Shown: in pieces, positions 1 through 10,627 of the stretch | How the letters are laid out: the number at the start of each line of letters is the position of its first letter | Numbering within the stretch: position 1 is the stretch's first letter | Assembly (NCBI GenBank): GCA_025602905.1 | Contig: JAHLKI010000012.1 | Location: 62,001 to 126,000, forward strand | Length of the DNA stretch: 64,000 nucleotides | Reading direction: 5' to 3' | Origin: Phlyctochytrium arcticum | Taxonomy: Eukaryota; Chytridiomycota; Chytridiomycetes; Chytridiales; Chytridiaceae | The notes under the pieces: generated by a model | What the model was told of the DNA's origin: nothing | What the model saw: only the letters and a program-made list of their open reading frames with translations | The model's database searches: none | Made by a program: the position numbers and the translations under genes

Positions 1-1
1 C

Positions 2-1756
2 CTGGTGGATGGAAGTGTGACGGCAAGGGATTTCGCATCATTTACCTTTTATCATACGCAGTTGGTGGAAAAAGACGTTACTCCTGACCTCAGACTTTAT
101 ACTAGTCTAATCAGCGGTTTCTTCAAGTTTGGCAGAGCAAAAAATGCGCTCGCCTGTTTCAAAGAAATGACCACTCGCGGCATTCTTCCCGATGATGTAC
201 TTTATATGGTTTTCTTGAATGCGTACTCTCGACCGCCCCTCGAAGATCCGGGAAAAGTACTACAATGGTACTATGCCATGACCGACTCAGGGTTTTCTCC
301 AAACAAGGAAGTTTTTACTTCAATATTGGCCATGTTTGCTCGAAAAGGAAATATTCAGGCCGTAGAATCCGGATGGGAAGAGTTGATACGTGCCAAAGTT
401 GTTCCCGATGAGGCACTTTATACCACAGTCATAGCGGCGTACGCTAGACTGGCCGATCAGAAAAACGCCCAACTTTGGTACAACAAAATGCTGGCCGAAG
501 GACTTAAGCCGGACACTTACGCATATACGGCCCTTATATCGGCTTACAGCGCTGCGAATGACTTTCAATCGGCTACTGCCATACGGAACGAGATGAGGTC
601 GCTGCTCAACCAGGAGAAAAGTTCCAATACTATGCCTGCGTCAGATCCAACCCTTACCCCGGCCAGAGTGAAAATGAATGCCTGGCAGTACAATTCCACC
701 ATATTACATCTGTTGCGAGAAAGGAAGTTGATGGAAGCTCAAGGTTGCCTGCAGGAGATGCAGGAACTGGACATTAGCCCGGACGCTGCTACGTTTGTCG
801 CACTCGTGCAAAGTTATGGACAGGAGCGGAAGCACGAAGGGGTCTTGGAGACATATCACGCCATGATCAACTGCGGTGTTGTGCCCACACCCTTCATGTA
901 CAGCGAATTAGTCAAGGCATTTGATCGTTGCCAAGCAGGAGCAGAACAGTTTCGGGCGCTGATAAAGGAGATGGCCCGCCAGAACATTCCACCCACCTCT
1001 GACACCCTTGTCTCACTCATGTTTGCTTTTTTGGGTACGGGTGCCCCGGAGGACGCCATGCAAGTCTGGAAGGCCATTCACGCTGATTCATCTACAGCTT
1101 CGCCAGATGCAGGGACATTTCGACTTTTCCCGCCCGAGATGCAACCGGATTCTAGTATTCTGGAGAGCGGGCGGATTTTCCGGCCATACATGATGGCTTG
1201 TTTTGAGAGCGCAAGGCGTTCACCCAGCAAGGAAAACGAAATCATTGAAGATTTGATACAAGCCGCGCGGTCGCTTATCGATCAGAATGTGTTTCTGGAA
1301 GCTCGTACCTGGGACCGTCTTCTAACCGAACTCAGACTTGCGGGACGAGCAACGTCCGCGAGTGACCTTTTATGTCTCTTCCTGGACCGACTGATCCATC
1401 TGCTGACGACCACGGTCAATCACAACCTGCCCGAATCCCAACAACAGTCTTTGAAACATATATCCCAAAATTCCTATTCACTCCGCGCGCACTACGCCCC
1501 TTTAGATACCAGCGAACCGTTTCGCAACCTCTTATTTTGCACTGATGCGCCAAAAGGCGTGCTCCTGACCAGGAAAACCGTCTTGCGGGCTGCGCAAGTC
1601 GTGCAGCCTCGAATGCTGTTGCCCTTAGTCAATCAGCTGCGAAAATCTGGATACCAAGAGAGCTTATCTCGATTGCAGTCAACAATTGAGCGATTGAGGG
1701 AGACGCATCCCAATGCTGTATCGGAGCAACTTCTGAATGTATTTACGCCCAAATAG
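2..1756 (+). CDS. Pentatricopeptide-repeat (PPR) protein, 5' end cut by the window
   Basis: The reading frame is open from the left edge, so the N-terminus is missing; no initiator ATG is visible. About 584 residues remain. The first 400 or so are tandem helical repeats of about 35 residues with PPR-like consensus pieces such as PDLRLYTSLISGFFKFGRA, PDEALYTTVIAAYARLADQ and PDTYAYTALISAYSAANDF. The last 200 residues lack clear repeats. PPR proteins usually bind organellar RNA and act in mitochondrial RNA processing, stability or translation, but the specific target cannot be read from sequence. The gene is convergent with the HMG-box gene, 170 bp apart. The family call is secure; organelle and RNA target are inference. 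Confidence 0.9.
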   Translation: MVDGSVTARDFASFTFYHTQLVEKDVTPDLRLYTSLISGFFKFGRAKNALACFKEMTTRGILPDDVLYMVFLNAYSRPPLEDPGKVLQWYYAMTDSGFSPNKEVFTSILAMFARKGNIQAVESGWEELIRAKVVPDEALYTTVIAAYARLADQKNAQLWYNKMLAEGLKPDTYAYTALISAYSAANDFQSATAIRNEMRSLLNQEKSSNTMPASDPTLTPARVKMNAWQYNSTILHLLRERKLMEAQGCLQEMQELDISPDAATFVALVQSYGQERKHEGVLETYHAMINCGVVPTPFMYSELVKAFDRCQAGAEQFRALIKEMARQNIPPTSDTLVSLMFAFLGTGAPEDAMQVWKAIHADSSTASPDAGTFRLFPPEMQPDSSILESGRIFRPYMMACFESARRSPSKENEIIEDLIQAARSLIDQNVFLEARTWDRLLTELRLAGRATSASDLLCLFLDRLIHLLTTTVNHNLPESQQQSLKHISQNSYSLRAHYAPLDTSEPFRNLLFCTDAPKGVLLTRKTVLRAAQVVQPRMLLPLVNQLRKSGYQESLSRLQSTIERLRETHPNAVSEQLLNVFTPK

Positions 1757-1926
1757 ATTTCCATAACTTACATCATCATCGTTTGTCCTTTGTCCCTGGT
1801 GATCAGTGCATTTCCACTTGGTTGAATAACTCATGCCGGTGCTTGGAGTCAAGATAAATGTATTGAAAAAAAGGAAAGAGTATAGAGTACAAAGTGTTTC
1901 TCATAAAAACAAGCGGATCATGCCGC

Positions 1927-3116
1927 CTACTTCTTGACTACGCGGGGTTTGCGCTTGGAAGCAGTCTCCGGGACCTTGATCTCGACAGCGGGTGCTGCGG
2001 GGGTAGAAGGTCCGGCTTCATCCTTCTTTCCTGGACGAGCTCTTCGCTTCTTGGCGCTTGCCTCTTGGGATGCGGATTGGGGTTCGGGTTTCTTCTGGAC
2101 AGGCTTCTTGGGACTGGGGCTGCTTGGTGCCCCAGCTTGAGGTTTGAAGGGGGCGGGTGCGACAACCTTGTTGGATGGAGTAGTAGACTTCATCGGAGTG
2201 ATAGCAGCAGTCTTGGAGGGAGTGACCGGCGCTTCTTGAGACAAAGGCTCTGACTTGATAATCTTCTTGCCTTTGTTTTTCCCGTTGACTTGGTCTTTGG
2301 CGGCCAATTTGGCCGATGGGGGCAATTTGGTGGATGGAGCAGGTGCGTCTGAGGTGCTGTCTCCCTCTGATTCGGATGAGCTATTGTCGCTGTCCTCTGC
2401 ATCTTCTTCATCGTCTGATGAAGAGGACGAGGCAGCTGGCGTTTGCTCAGACGAGGCTGTGGCGGTGGTGGGATTAGACTCTTCAGTTTCCTCAACTGCT
2501 GGTACTGGTTTTGGGGCGGGGGTTGCAGCGACCTTGGCGTCGTTGTCCCGGTCAGCCTTTGTCTTGTAGTAAATTGCACGCAAAGCAGCATTTTGCTCCT
2601 TGTATCGCTAAAAGGAATTGTTAAAGATGTGTGAGAACCAGGATCTTTGCATCGGATTACATACTGTCTTTTCCGTCTCTGGCATCTCTCGCCACATTCC
2701 ACCGATAGCGGAAAGCAACTGAGCACCATGTAAATCAGGATGCAATTTGGCAGCCTGCGCGCGGACATCTGCAGCGTAAAGCAAAAATGCCGAGTTGGGC
2801 TGCTTCAATTTCGGTTTGCTGGGGTCGTCTTCGACCTTGAGCTTCCGCTTTCTCTTTCGCTTGCCACCCTCTTCATAATCCGCATTGTCATTGGCAGAGG
2901 ACAGTTTTCCGAGAAGACTTGGGAGTGACTTTTCGAAGAAACTGGCGACGGCCCTAAGACCGTTGGCAAAGTTTGCAAACTCGGCTTTGAGCTGTTGGAA
3001 GATAGGGTTTAGCCTGTATACAGGCGGGAAAACCAGCATTGCGATCTGCTTACCGTTGCCGGATCCATGTCCTCCAGGGACTGGGTGTCGGCCTTGCGCT
3101 TGACTCCTCTGGGCAT
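1927..3116 (-). CDS. HMG-box chromatin protein with Lys/Ser/Pro-rich tail
   Basis: Three exons. Exon 1 (3116-3054) begins MPRGVKRKADT; a GTAAGC donor joins it to an acceptor just before the codons for LKAEFANFANGL. A second intron (GTATGT donor near 2664) splits the HMG box between ETEKT and RYKEQN. The box itself reads KLKQPNSAFLLYAADVRA, then GGMWREMPETEKT, RYKEQNAALRAIYY, which fits a sequence-non-specific HMGB-type DNA-bending domain. In front of it are a short helical segment and a KRKRKRKLK basic stretch that looks like a nuclear signal. The C-terminal 200 residues are low-complexity, rich in Ser, Asp/Glu, then Pro, Lys and Ala. Relatives include fungal NHP6/HMO1-type proteins; which one is unclear. 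The ATG at 3116 is the first in frame and follows a purine-rich context. Confidence 0.85.
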
Positions 3117-3701
3117 GGTGAGAGATTTCAGCGTCCGAAAGGTACGGAGAGTGAGAGCGGAAGGAATTTTTTGGGGGAAAAGTCCAGCACTGGCCAAGCC
3201 ACGGCCTTAGGCTGAAAGGCCACGTGTAAAAGCGTCCACCCTGGGGCCTTTACAATTCCTATAGGCAAAACTTATATACACGCTATACCAAAAAAAAAGG
3301 CACTTACAAACACTTATACCATTTAGGAGAAGTCAGTGTGTACTCTGGCAACGGAGACTATGGTGTTGCTGGTTGGACTGAAATTAGAAGACATTCAATC
3401 AAAGGGCCGTGCATTCGATACAAAGTTTGATTGCGTATTGCCAGAAAGGTACAAATCTTCTTTCAACACACAATCTCAAAAGTGGGTGTGTGGCATACCG
3501 CAGCGGACATGTCAAATTATGCTATTGCGTTCCCGGTGGGCAAGCTTATGGATCCCTCCGGGTACGGGTAAGTGGATAATTTTGGGTGTGATGTGGATCC
3601 CGGTCCTGTAGGGAACGCTTAACGGCAGATTGGGGCATTTCAGAGATGCATCGACGGGCATCACCCGCGCGTTCTCAATAATTCATCGCAGATCTCGAAA
3701 T
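3117..3701. other. Intergenic: HMG-gene promoter and SRP9 3' flank
   Basis: The 585 bp between the HMG start and the SRP9 stop contain no convincing gene. A TATATA-like run lies near 3270 next to an A9 tract, about 150 bp upstream of the HMG start, and could serve its promoter. A plus-strand ORF at 3336-3611 has no similarity I can recognise. Confidence 0.5.
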
Positions 3702-4226
3702 TTAGCGCTTCTTCTTTGATTTTCCCTTCTTTCCTGTATTTGACGAGTTTTGTGAGGCTGCCGGTGGTGCTGCTGAGGTTGATATTGCTAAATTCAAGCA
3801 AATGTCAGTCAAGCTACTAGTGATTCCAAATTGAATGCCACATACGGTCAATGTCCATGGGTTCAGGCAGTTTCTTTGCTTGCATCTTTTGCATCAATGA
3901 CAGGTTCAATCGCTCAAACTTTCGAAGATCTTGCATACGCTCCGTGCGAAACTTAAGACACTTAGGTGCAAGTAAAGACAAGATAAGTGATCTTAAATCA
4001 AGCACGCTGGATCTGGTCGCTTAGAAATAGTACCTTTGGGCCGTTGGTAACTTTCAGGACAAGCTTGCCATCCGTGTGTCGGTATTTGCTAACATATCGG
4101 GTCTGGAGACAATCCTAGTCAGCAACAGAAGGCAATTAAGCGCATGGTTCATACCTTGAAGGGTGCTCCTAGATAGAGCTTTTCGACCTCCTCCTGATAC
4201 TGATCCCAAACCTCAATGTAGACCAT
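3702..4226 (-). CDS. SRP9: Signal recognition particle 9 kDa subunit (SRP9)
   Basis: Four small exons give about 113 residues. Exon 1 encodes MVYIEVWDQYQEEVEKLYLG and ends at a GTATGA donor. Exon 2 encodes TRYVSKYRHTDGKLVLKVT. Exon 3 begins CLKFRTERMQDLRKFERLN. Exon 4 is a Ser/Pro then Lys-rich tail ending KKGKSKKKR. The pattern of an acidic-aromatic start, then KYRH-DG-L-LKVT, then CL-F-T-----LRK-E-LN matches SRP9, which pairs with SRP14 on the Alu domain of SRP RNA and causes elongation arrest at the ER. The basic C-terminal tail is longer than in animal SRP9. Budding yeast has a divergent replacement (Srp21), so an SRP9 this recognisable is informative about lineage. It is transcribed divergently from the PEX22-like gene across 316 bp. 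Confidence 0.85.
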
Positions 4227-4542
4227 CTTTGCTATGGAAATTTGGGTCCTTGGTTCTGGCCCAGGCTCTGGCCGCCAATTGACCAACTGTAGCCGTGGCT
4301 AGGGTTAACTCGGCTCGTGAAAGTTTGACGAGGCCACCATTCGCAATGTCAACGAGCTCTCGCAGAGCTCTCGGTATTAGCAGCAATCTTTAGCAGCTAT
4401 CCATTTCTGAAACAGTCAACTCCGGCAGACCAGGATCTCTATTCTCCGGGCATTTACTCCAACTCAAGACTTTCCCAAAGCACGTCCCAGCGACCGTGTT
4501 CAATAGTTGCCAGCTTTCCAACAGCGTCTCATAAACATCACA
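4227..4542. promoter_or_regulatory. Divergent promoter region, SRP9 / PEX22-like
   Basis: This 316-bp spacer separates the divergent SRP9 and PEX22-like start codons and must hold both promoters. It has a repeated GAGCTCTCG motif (near 4350 and 4362). No TATA box is obvious. Confidence 0.4.
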
Positions 4543-5515
4543 ATGTCAACGTCAACACGGCGTTCCAAAGTGCTGAAGCGTGCGGGAGCAGCCGTAGCTG
4601 TAATAACGCTTCTGTCAACCGGCTACTACATGTGGTGCCAGTCAAGATCCAAGCCGCCATCAACGCGAAATGATGACGGATCAGACCCGGACTCAAACAC
4701 TGGCTCATCAAGAAGTACCCAGCAACGGCCACCATCAGCATTGACAAGCGCATTACGAAACTGGTCTGGAAAACGCCGTATAACCGTATCGATGAAAGAT
4801 GTATGGATGCGTGATTTTTTCTCATTTTTCGTATCTAAACTAATTGATCTGACCTTAGATCGTACTATGGAACCCATCACCCGATCCCACCAACCCCAAC
4901 CACGCTTTCCGCGAGTCTGCTCTTCCGTTTCTCCACATGCTGGTGTCTCAGTCTCACAATGAAGTTTATCTCCTTATGGTGGTCAATTCGGATGAAGAAG
5001 AGGTCCAGATTGTCAGTCTCCTAGAGTCCTCTGGGCTGTTCAACTCTGGTCTGGATTCGCGGCGCGTGCTATTCTGTTCCACGGAGGAAGGCAAAGGGCA
5101 TATGATTCGACATATCGAACCACTTGTCCATGTAGACAACTGCGATGTAGTCATTCAAAAGCTGGTACAACATGTTGGACACGTTGTGCGAGTGAGGAAG
5201 CGCGTTTCACTCAAGCAGCATCGGTCTCCGTCCATTCACTCACGAACCAGCAGTGCATCCGGCATCATGGCAAGCACACCCAGTTCTTGTGATCCTTCAT
5301 CGCATGCAAGCGTATCTAGGCAAGGCTCAAGTGGTAACGCTGGGGTGAGCTTGTCCCGCACACCTACATTGAGCTCTCTCGATTTCCGGGAGTCTGCCCA
5401 CGAGACTCCTATCAAAGTGGAAACTATCCTCGATGAAGACGCCGCGCAACTAGCCAGCTTCTCTAATGTTGAATATGTAGAATCGTTGGCAGAATGTTCC
5501 CTAGTTTCACATTGA
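4543..5515 (+). CDS. PEX22: PEX22-like peroxisome biogenesis protein
   Basis: Two exons, 4543-4800 and 4859-5515, joined by a 58-bp GTATGG...TTAG intron that restores VSMKD-IVLWNPSPDPTN. Length is about 304 residues. Residues about 12-28 form a single hydrophobic membrane anchor (AGAAVAVITLLSTGYYMWC) followed by a Ser/Pro-rich linker. The core carries LLESSGLFNSGLDSRRVLFC, then STEEGKGHMIRHIEPLVHVD; this L-GLF-S------VLFCST--G----R--EP--H-D signature is typical of plant-type PEX22. PEX22 anchors the ubiquitin-conjugating enzyme PEX4 at the peroxisome, which supports recycling of PEX5. The last 100 residues are Ser-rich and unconserved. The ATG at 4543 is chosen because the membrane anchor follows it directly. 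Confidence 0.8.
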
Positions 5516-6612
5516 ATAGCTCATCCACCCCCATACTCTCTGTTACATCTATACCCTCCCCCATTTTGCATTTACTCTTATAATACTTTTAATTAATTTA
5601 CGCTGTCTGAGTCTCTGACAAACTCTGTCGGCCGGCCCCTGGTTTCGCGAACTCCGACTAGCACCAGAGGTTGAAAGACTCTGAAAGTTGAATCTTGATA
5701 GTTGAAAGATCGTGTGATCTTTGCTCTCCGGACGGTAATGCTCTGCGAGGAGTGCTGACTACCTCGACGAGGAGGACACCCGTAACTTGGTCTTTGGTGT
5801 GTCCCACAGCTTTTTTCGCGTAGGCTTGAATTGCAAGCTGGTCCAACTGTCACACTTCGCAGGGGCCTCAACCTCTCAACCTGTTGGTCAAATGGAAGCC
5901 GTATGCCATTGGATTACCTGCGCATTCACCATGGCCATTGATTGACATATCCCAGCTGCAGCCTTTCAAACATGTCGTCGCAAGATTGGGACCTCAGTTG
6001 TTTACCACTGGTCTCGGCATGTTGCTCCTTCATTAACCGGCTAAAACTACGGACGATTAACTCTTTCCGCCGGTACTATCGATATTGTTGCGCAGAAGTC
6101 AAAGTCAATGTTTATTTGAACAAGTTCCATGAACTGTTAGATGGCCCCCTGACTCTGCGCAATCTCTCTTTACTTTGAGGATCTGCCGCTCCCTACTTTC
6201 CGGAAGAATCCATGTATGATACTCAGCATGTTTACTAACGTACTGCATGTACTGTACTGTAATCAGTACGCTGTAGCTACCGTAGCTGCATTGAAGAACG
6301 AAACCTTCACCTCAATGAAATTCAGTGACATCCCAAATCCTTTCCACATGGTGAAATCGACCGCGGTATATATACTGATGCAGGCCGCTACTCGAGTACC
6401 ACGGTTTCTCGTAAAGCACATAAAGTCCCATATGGTTTAGTTTGGGATCTTTCCATGCCCGGCCCGGGCCCATCCTGAGATTCAGGGACTATCGCCGGGC
6501 CAAGCGCAGCCATTTTCAAGTGGCTTGCGCGTCGGGGCTTAAAGAGCGAGACTCCTGGGCTCCGCTCCCTGGCACTCCAGGAAAGATTTGAATCATTCAC
6601 TGATCCATCACA
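5516..6612. other. Intergenic spacer with only short unassigned ORFs
   Basis: About 1.1 kb between the PEX22-like gene and IMA1. A minus-strand ORF (5593-5871) and two plus-strand ORFs (5971-6178 and 6216-6440) exist, but none has a recognisable domain, and their codon patterns do not stand out from alternative frames. A CGTACTG/CAGTACG inverted pair lies near 6240-6270. The last 150 bp presumably hold the IMA1 promoter. Confidence 0.4.
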
Positions 6613-8894
6613 ATGATTCACCATATTCCCCCACCATCGCCTTCGGGCATGGCCGCCACCACAACAACCCTTTTCTCGACTACGACGACCACGACTCTTT
6701 ACCCGACACCGACTCCGTCTTCGCCGCTGCTTTGGATCTGTGTGATCCTCGTACTCTTCACCTTTGTCTTTGTCCGCTCTTGGTAAGTTCCAGTTGTTGA
6801 AACGATCCGCTGTGTGGAGCAAGCTCTAAACCTATATTCAGGTACTACAAATATCGCAAATGGTCATTCGATCGCAATCACCGGGAAATCCGCCTCACTT
6901 GCTTTTATTGCAACACAACCTCCAATCTCCCTGGTCTCACTGCTCGTTGCGTCCCGTCTATACCCCCCCATTTCCCATCCAAACTTCGCAGCAACCCAGG
7001 GATGCTACGACCCACATTCAATCGGAAAGGCGAACCCGTCAGGTGGTACTGTCGTTTCTGCGACTGTGATAATGTGATGGATAAGGTAAGAGATTAGTTG
7101 CGCAAATAACATCCAAGGACCACGTCGATCTGACCTATTTCAATGTTTAGAATGGTGACATTGCGTCGGATCTGCCTGAAATGAGATACCATCGTGGTCT
7201 TCCGTATTTGAGGAATAGACAGCGTCGTCGGACTTTCGTGGCGGATGAGATCTTTTGTGGTGATTGCTCTCGCCGTCAAGAAATGCACGCCAACCAAATG
7301 GCATCATGGCTACCAGACGAAGACGACCCAGATTACGCTTACAAGTTAGCAACGGCCAAGGACCGCAAAGCTTACCTCTTGACTCAGTATCCCATTGTGT
7401 GTATTCTCTGTCAAGGCGCTGTCGAGCACGAGTTGAAAAAACAAGAAGCCCGCTACAAACCAATGATCGACATGTACAAGCATAAGCAACGGACGGCTCA
7501 ACAACACCCCCCTCGTCGTCGTCCAACTTCTCGCAAGGAGAGAATCAAGGAAACGCTACTTCGTCGATTTCGTCAATTCTCGAATGCCATGTCGTATCTC
7601 TTGCCACTCCCTGTTGTCATGCTCGGTCTCTTCTCTCAACTCTCCCTCCTACGTCTCTTCTTCCACGGTGTTGTCGATGGTATGTATGCGGTCTCAGTCT
7701 TTTCCAGTATTGTCATGTATACTAACTCATTGTCAAGGTTTCCAACCCTTTATGATGAACTTGTCGCGCGTAGGACTTACACTCTCCGCTACTACTTCCG
7801 ATACCCGATGGTTTATGATTCATCGTCTCCGGCCTCAGCACATTATCGAGGCAATCTTTCCTTCCGCTGTGATGTCTTGTACAATCTCGGAATCCTTCAC
7901 CAAAGAGTGTTTTGATGCGTTTGCCACCCACCGCACCACACTTGTTATCGAGACAGCCATCTTTCTTTGCCTCTGGACTGAATTTGGGGCCTTGCTGAAT
8001 TATCAGCGCCGGTCCGTCATGTCCGACAAACCATCCCGTGTCACCCCAATGGGCCCGCTGCTCGCCCTCGTTGCATTTGCGTTTGACCAAAGCCTCAACC
8101 TACCCATTATCAGTACCCTTCCAGCCTTTTGGGCGTCTCTATACGCTGGCATTGCATTCTATCTCGTCGCAAGCAACCTATGGAACTCTTACAAAATCGG
8201 CTACCAGTGGCTCTCACCAACTGAGAGGAGCCGACGAGAACGCCTCCCGAAAGCAACCACCACGCTACAGGATTTGGGCTACCAGATGGTACCAGACGTC
8301 TGCCACACGCCACAACAAGTCCGCCAGCCGCTACATCAACCGGTTCCCGAAAGGGATCTGGTGGAGGGAATGTCCTCCCTTAACCTATCATGTCGCGCCC
8401 CCTCCCCTCCATCCTACCCCTCTCCCCCCTCCCCGCCCCACAACCCCATCAAGTGGTGGGAAACACCCACCCACATATTCCCCCACCACCAGCAACAGCG
8501 ACAAGAGCGGGAGCGGCAGGAACAGCAACAACGGTGGGTTAACCCCCACCATTTCCAAAACCACCGGGTGCCGCACGGGCGGCCCTCGCCATTTGGGGAC
8601 GACCGGGTTAATCGACTCGACACCAACCCGGCGTTCCTCAACCAGAGGGCCTGGCCCGTGCGGCACCAGCCGCCACCACCCCCCAGGCGGGGCCCCTTCG
8701 ACGAGGTCCCGACCACCTCACAGTGGCGGTGGGCCGAGCCAAAGGCCGATCCCCTCGCGGAGGCGATGCGTCCGCAAACATTCTTTCCCCGGGAACAATC
8801 GACGGGGTTAGAAGACTTGTTTGCGGGCGCTAGCCTCCAAGAGAGGGAGGAGCCACGGCCCACCGCCCCGAGGTGGTTCGGCCTCTTCAACTAG
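6613..8894 (+). CDS. IMA1: Ima1/Samp1 (TMEM201) family inner nuclear membrane protein
   Basis: Four exons, 6613-6782, 6842-7085, 7151-7679 and 7738-8894, give a clean 699-residue frame. An N-terminal membrane segment (LLWICVILVLFTFVFVRSW) is followed by the Ima1_N zinc-finger region: CFYC, WYCRFCDCDN, IFCGDCSRRQ and CILCQGAVEHE. These are the paired CxxC knuckles of Samp1/NET5. Between them lies the WLPDEDD-PDYAY stretch seen in the family. Further hydrophobic segments (about residues 300-330 and 400-470) fit a multi-pass protein. The last 220 residues are Pro/Gln/Arg-rich and probably disordered. Ima1 proteins sit in the inner nuclear membrane and link heterochromatin or centromeres to the LINC complex. 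The start is the first ATG of the exon that carries the membrane segment. An A-rich tract follows the stop. Confidence 0.88.
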
Positions 8895-10349
8895 AAAAAC
8901 AAAAAAAAAACCAAAAAAAAATACAAAAAAAATAAAAAAAAACCCCAAAAAAAGCAACACAATGTACATAACACACAGATCATTGTAAATATACTTCACA
9001 TACATATATATTATACCCTTTAACTTGAGTGTCTTTTGCAAGTCGTGAAGTTATGGAAAAAGTTCTTCGCCCCCCAAATCATAGATCAGAGAAGATCTCA
9101 GTCTGCAAGAAGCAGACAGTGACGCTCGGACCAGTCCACCAGTTACGGCCGCACCGGCGCCAACTACTTAGTGCATCAAGAGGGTCTATGTTAGATCAAT
9201 CCATATGTATCTTCCCGGATTTGGATTTTCAAGAGGGCAATTTCCTTTATGACATGCATCCCTGAAAATCGGAGATGAGACCACAAAAGCTGTGGAAGGA
9301 AAACGTTGTGAGACATCAGAGATGATAGACGACTTTTGATAGCAGTGTAGATGTCTTGGGTGGTGAATTCGCTAAGCGCTTCCCGTAGTAAGGAAGGGTT
9401 CCCAAGAAGAGGCCATTGCTTTTACTCTTACAGGTGAGAGTTCTTTCATCAAATTGGCTGAGAGAATGGATGTCAATAGGCTCAGCGTTGCCAATGCCGA
9501 TACCTTTACCGCGAGGGAGTTGAACCAATGGGTATTGCAAATGGGTCCTAGAAATTTTACCCGTCGTCAATCATGCATATTGTGGTCCTGCCATGGGGAG
9601 TGAGTGAATTATACCATTCCTTTTGCCTATTCCTCCATGTTTTGGAAGCTGTAATAACTTTTGTGTATTACTCCAAATATTAGTTTCGTCCTAGTTTCCA
9701 ACTCATCCTTGCCTCAAAAATGGACGAGGTCAATTTGGTCAGTGAAAAGATCTGAGATCTGGACCAACTTCATACCATACATCATGTCTTTATCTTTTGC
9801 AATGATTGAGTCTATGGGTACTGTACATCCAGCCATCAGGCCGCGGTACCAACTACGCGGCGTGGGAACATTTCTTTGGGAAAAGTGCACCTTCCGGAAC
9901 CTGTATGGTTTTTTTTTTTTGGGTTGTTGGTAGTAGAGTTGAAAAAACGCAGGCAAACATCAATCCTTACGACTTTGCATCATCATTGGACTCAAAGATT
10001 TATCTTTCATAGCAGGATGTCATATCTTGCGACTTCACTGGGCGTAAAAGATGTTTTTTTTTGACTTTGTGCTTAAAATTCCTTCCACACCATAATGATC
10101 GCGCCATGCATTGACATTCCGGGGTGCAGAGTCAAGTACTACTAGCTGAAGTTGCTCTGATAGAGTAGGGCAGATCTGGGTTCTTTCCCAAACCCACAAG
10201 CATTACATCACATTGCGCTCCACGGAAAACGACTCGCTCTGACCCCCCAGACACACCGATAAAGTATGTAGATCCACGCCGAATCTGGCCAATCTCTGGT
10301 TGAAAGTGAGGGTCCGGGGGTCGACACGTTCGAGAGCCTGGTCAGGCGG
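8895..10349. other. Intergenic spacer with possible gene relics
   Basis: It starts with an A-rich tract (8895-8960) that is probably 3' UTR of IMA1. A stretch at 9370-9605 has coding-like composition on the plus strand (for example QEEAIAFTLTGESSFIKLAE) but is closed by stops at both ends, and I recognise no family. Similar open pieces occur at 9660-10010. These may be decayed exons; no intact gene can be supported. Confidence 0.35.
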
Positions 10350-10358
10350 GCAGAAACT
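10350..10358. repeat. Left target-site duplication (9 bp) of MULE
   Basis: The sequence GCAGAAACT lies immediately outside the left inverted repeat and recurs exactly at 13110-13118 outside the right one. Nine bases is the usual target-site duplication length for Mutator-like elements. Confidence 0.9.
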
Positions 10359-10437
10359 GGCCGTGCCTAGGAATCGTACAGTCGGGCTAGCAATCGTACA
10401 GTCGCACAGCCACCTGAAATATCGACTGTCTCTGCGT
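10359..10437. repeat. Left terminal inverted repeat of MULE
   Basis: 79 bp that match the reverse complement of 13031-13109 at 77 of 79 positions. The repeat contains two direct copies of AATCGTACAGTCG, 24 bp apart, which may be transposase binding sites. Confidence 0.92.
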
Positions 10438-10627
10438 TGCTTGAATCTCCGCTCCAGATCCAGCTCGAGATCTCTAGATTCTCGACGCACAGCGCCCTCG
10501 TGAGGATCTACCTGCACATACACACTTTCCAAACGCATCACTAAAAGTAAGAACCCCAGTTTACGTCTTTCCGCCGATGGCGACGCATTAAACAGGATGG
10601 GTTTCCTTCCGTTTGTTGTAGCTCACC

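Noticed and set aside
1894..2569. Plus-strand ORFs opposite the HMG-box gene tail
   Set aside because: Mirror frames of a Lys/Ser/Pro-rich region with no start context or family.
5593..5871. Minus-strand ORF as a small gene
   Set aside because: Two overlapping frames are equally open and neither shows a domain or a clear start context.
7584..8811. Long alternative frames opposite and beside IMA1 exon 4 (including 8038-8811 plus and 8414-8890 minus)
   Set aside because: They overlap the well-supported IMA1 exon in other frames and have low-complexity Pro/Thr or Trp/Gly composition typical of shadow frames of a Pro/Gln-rich tail.
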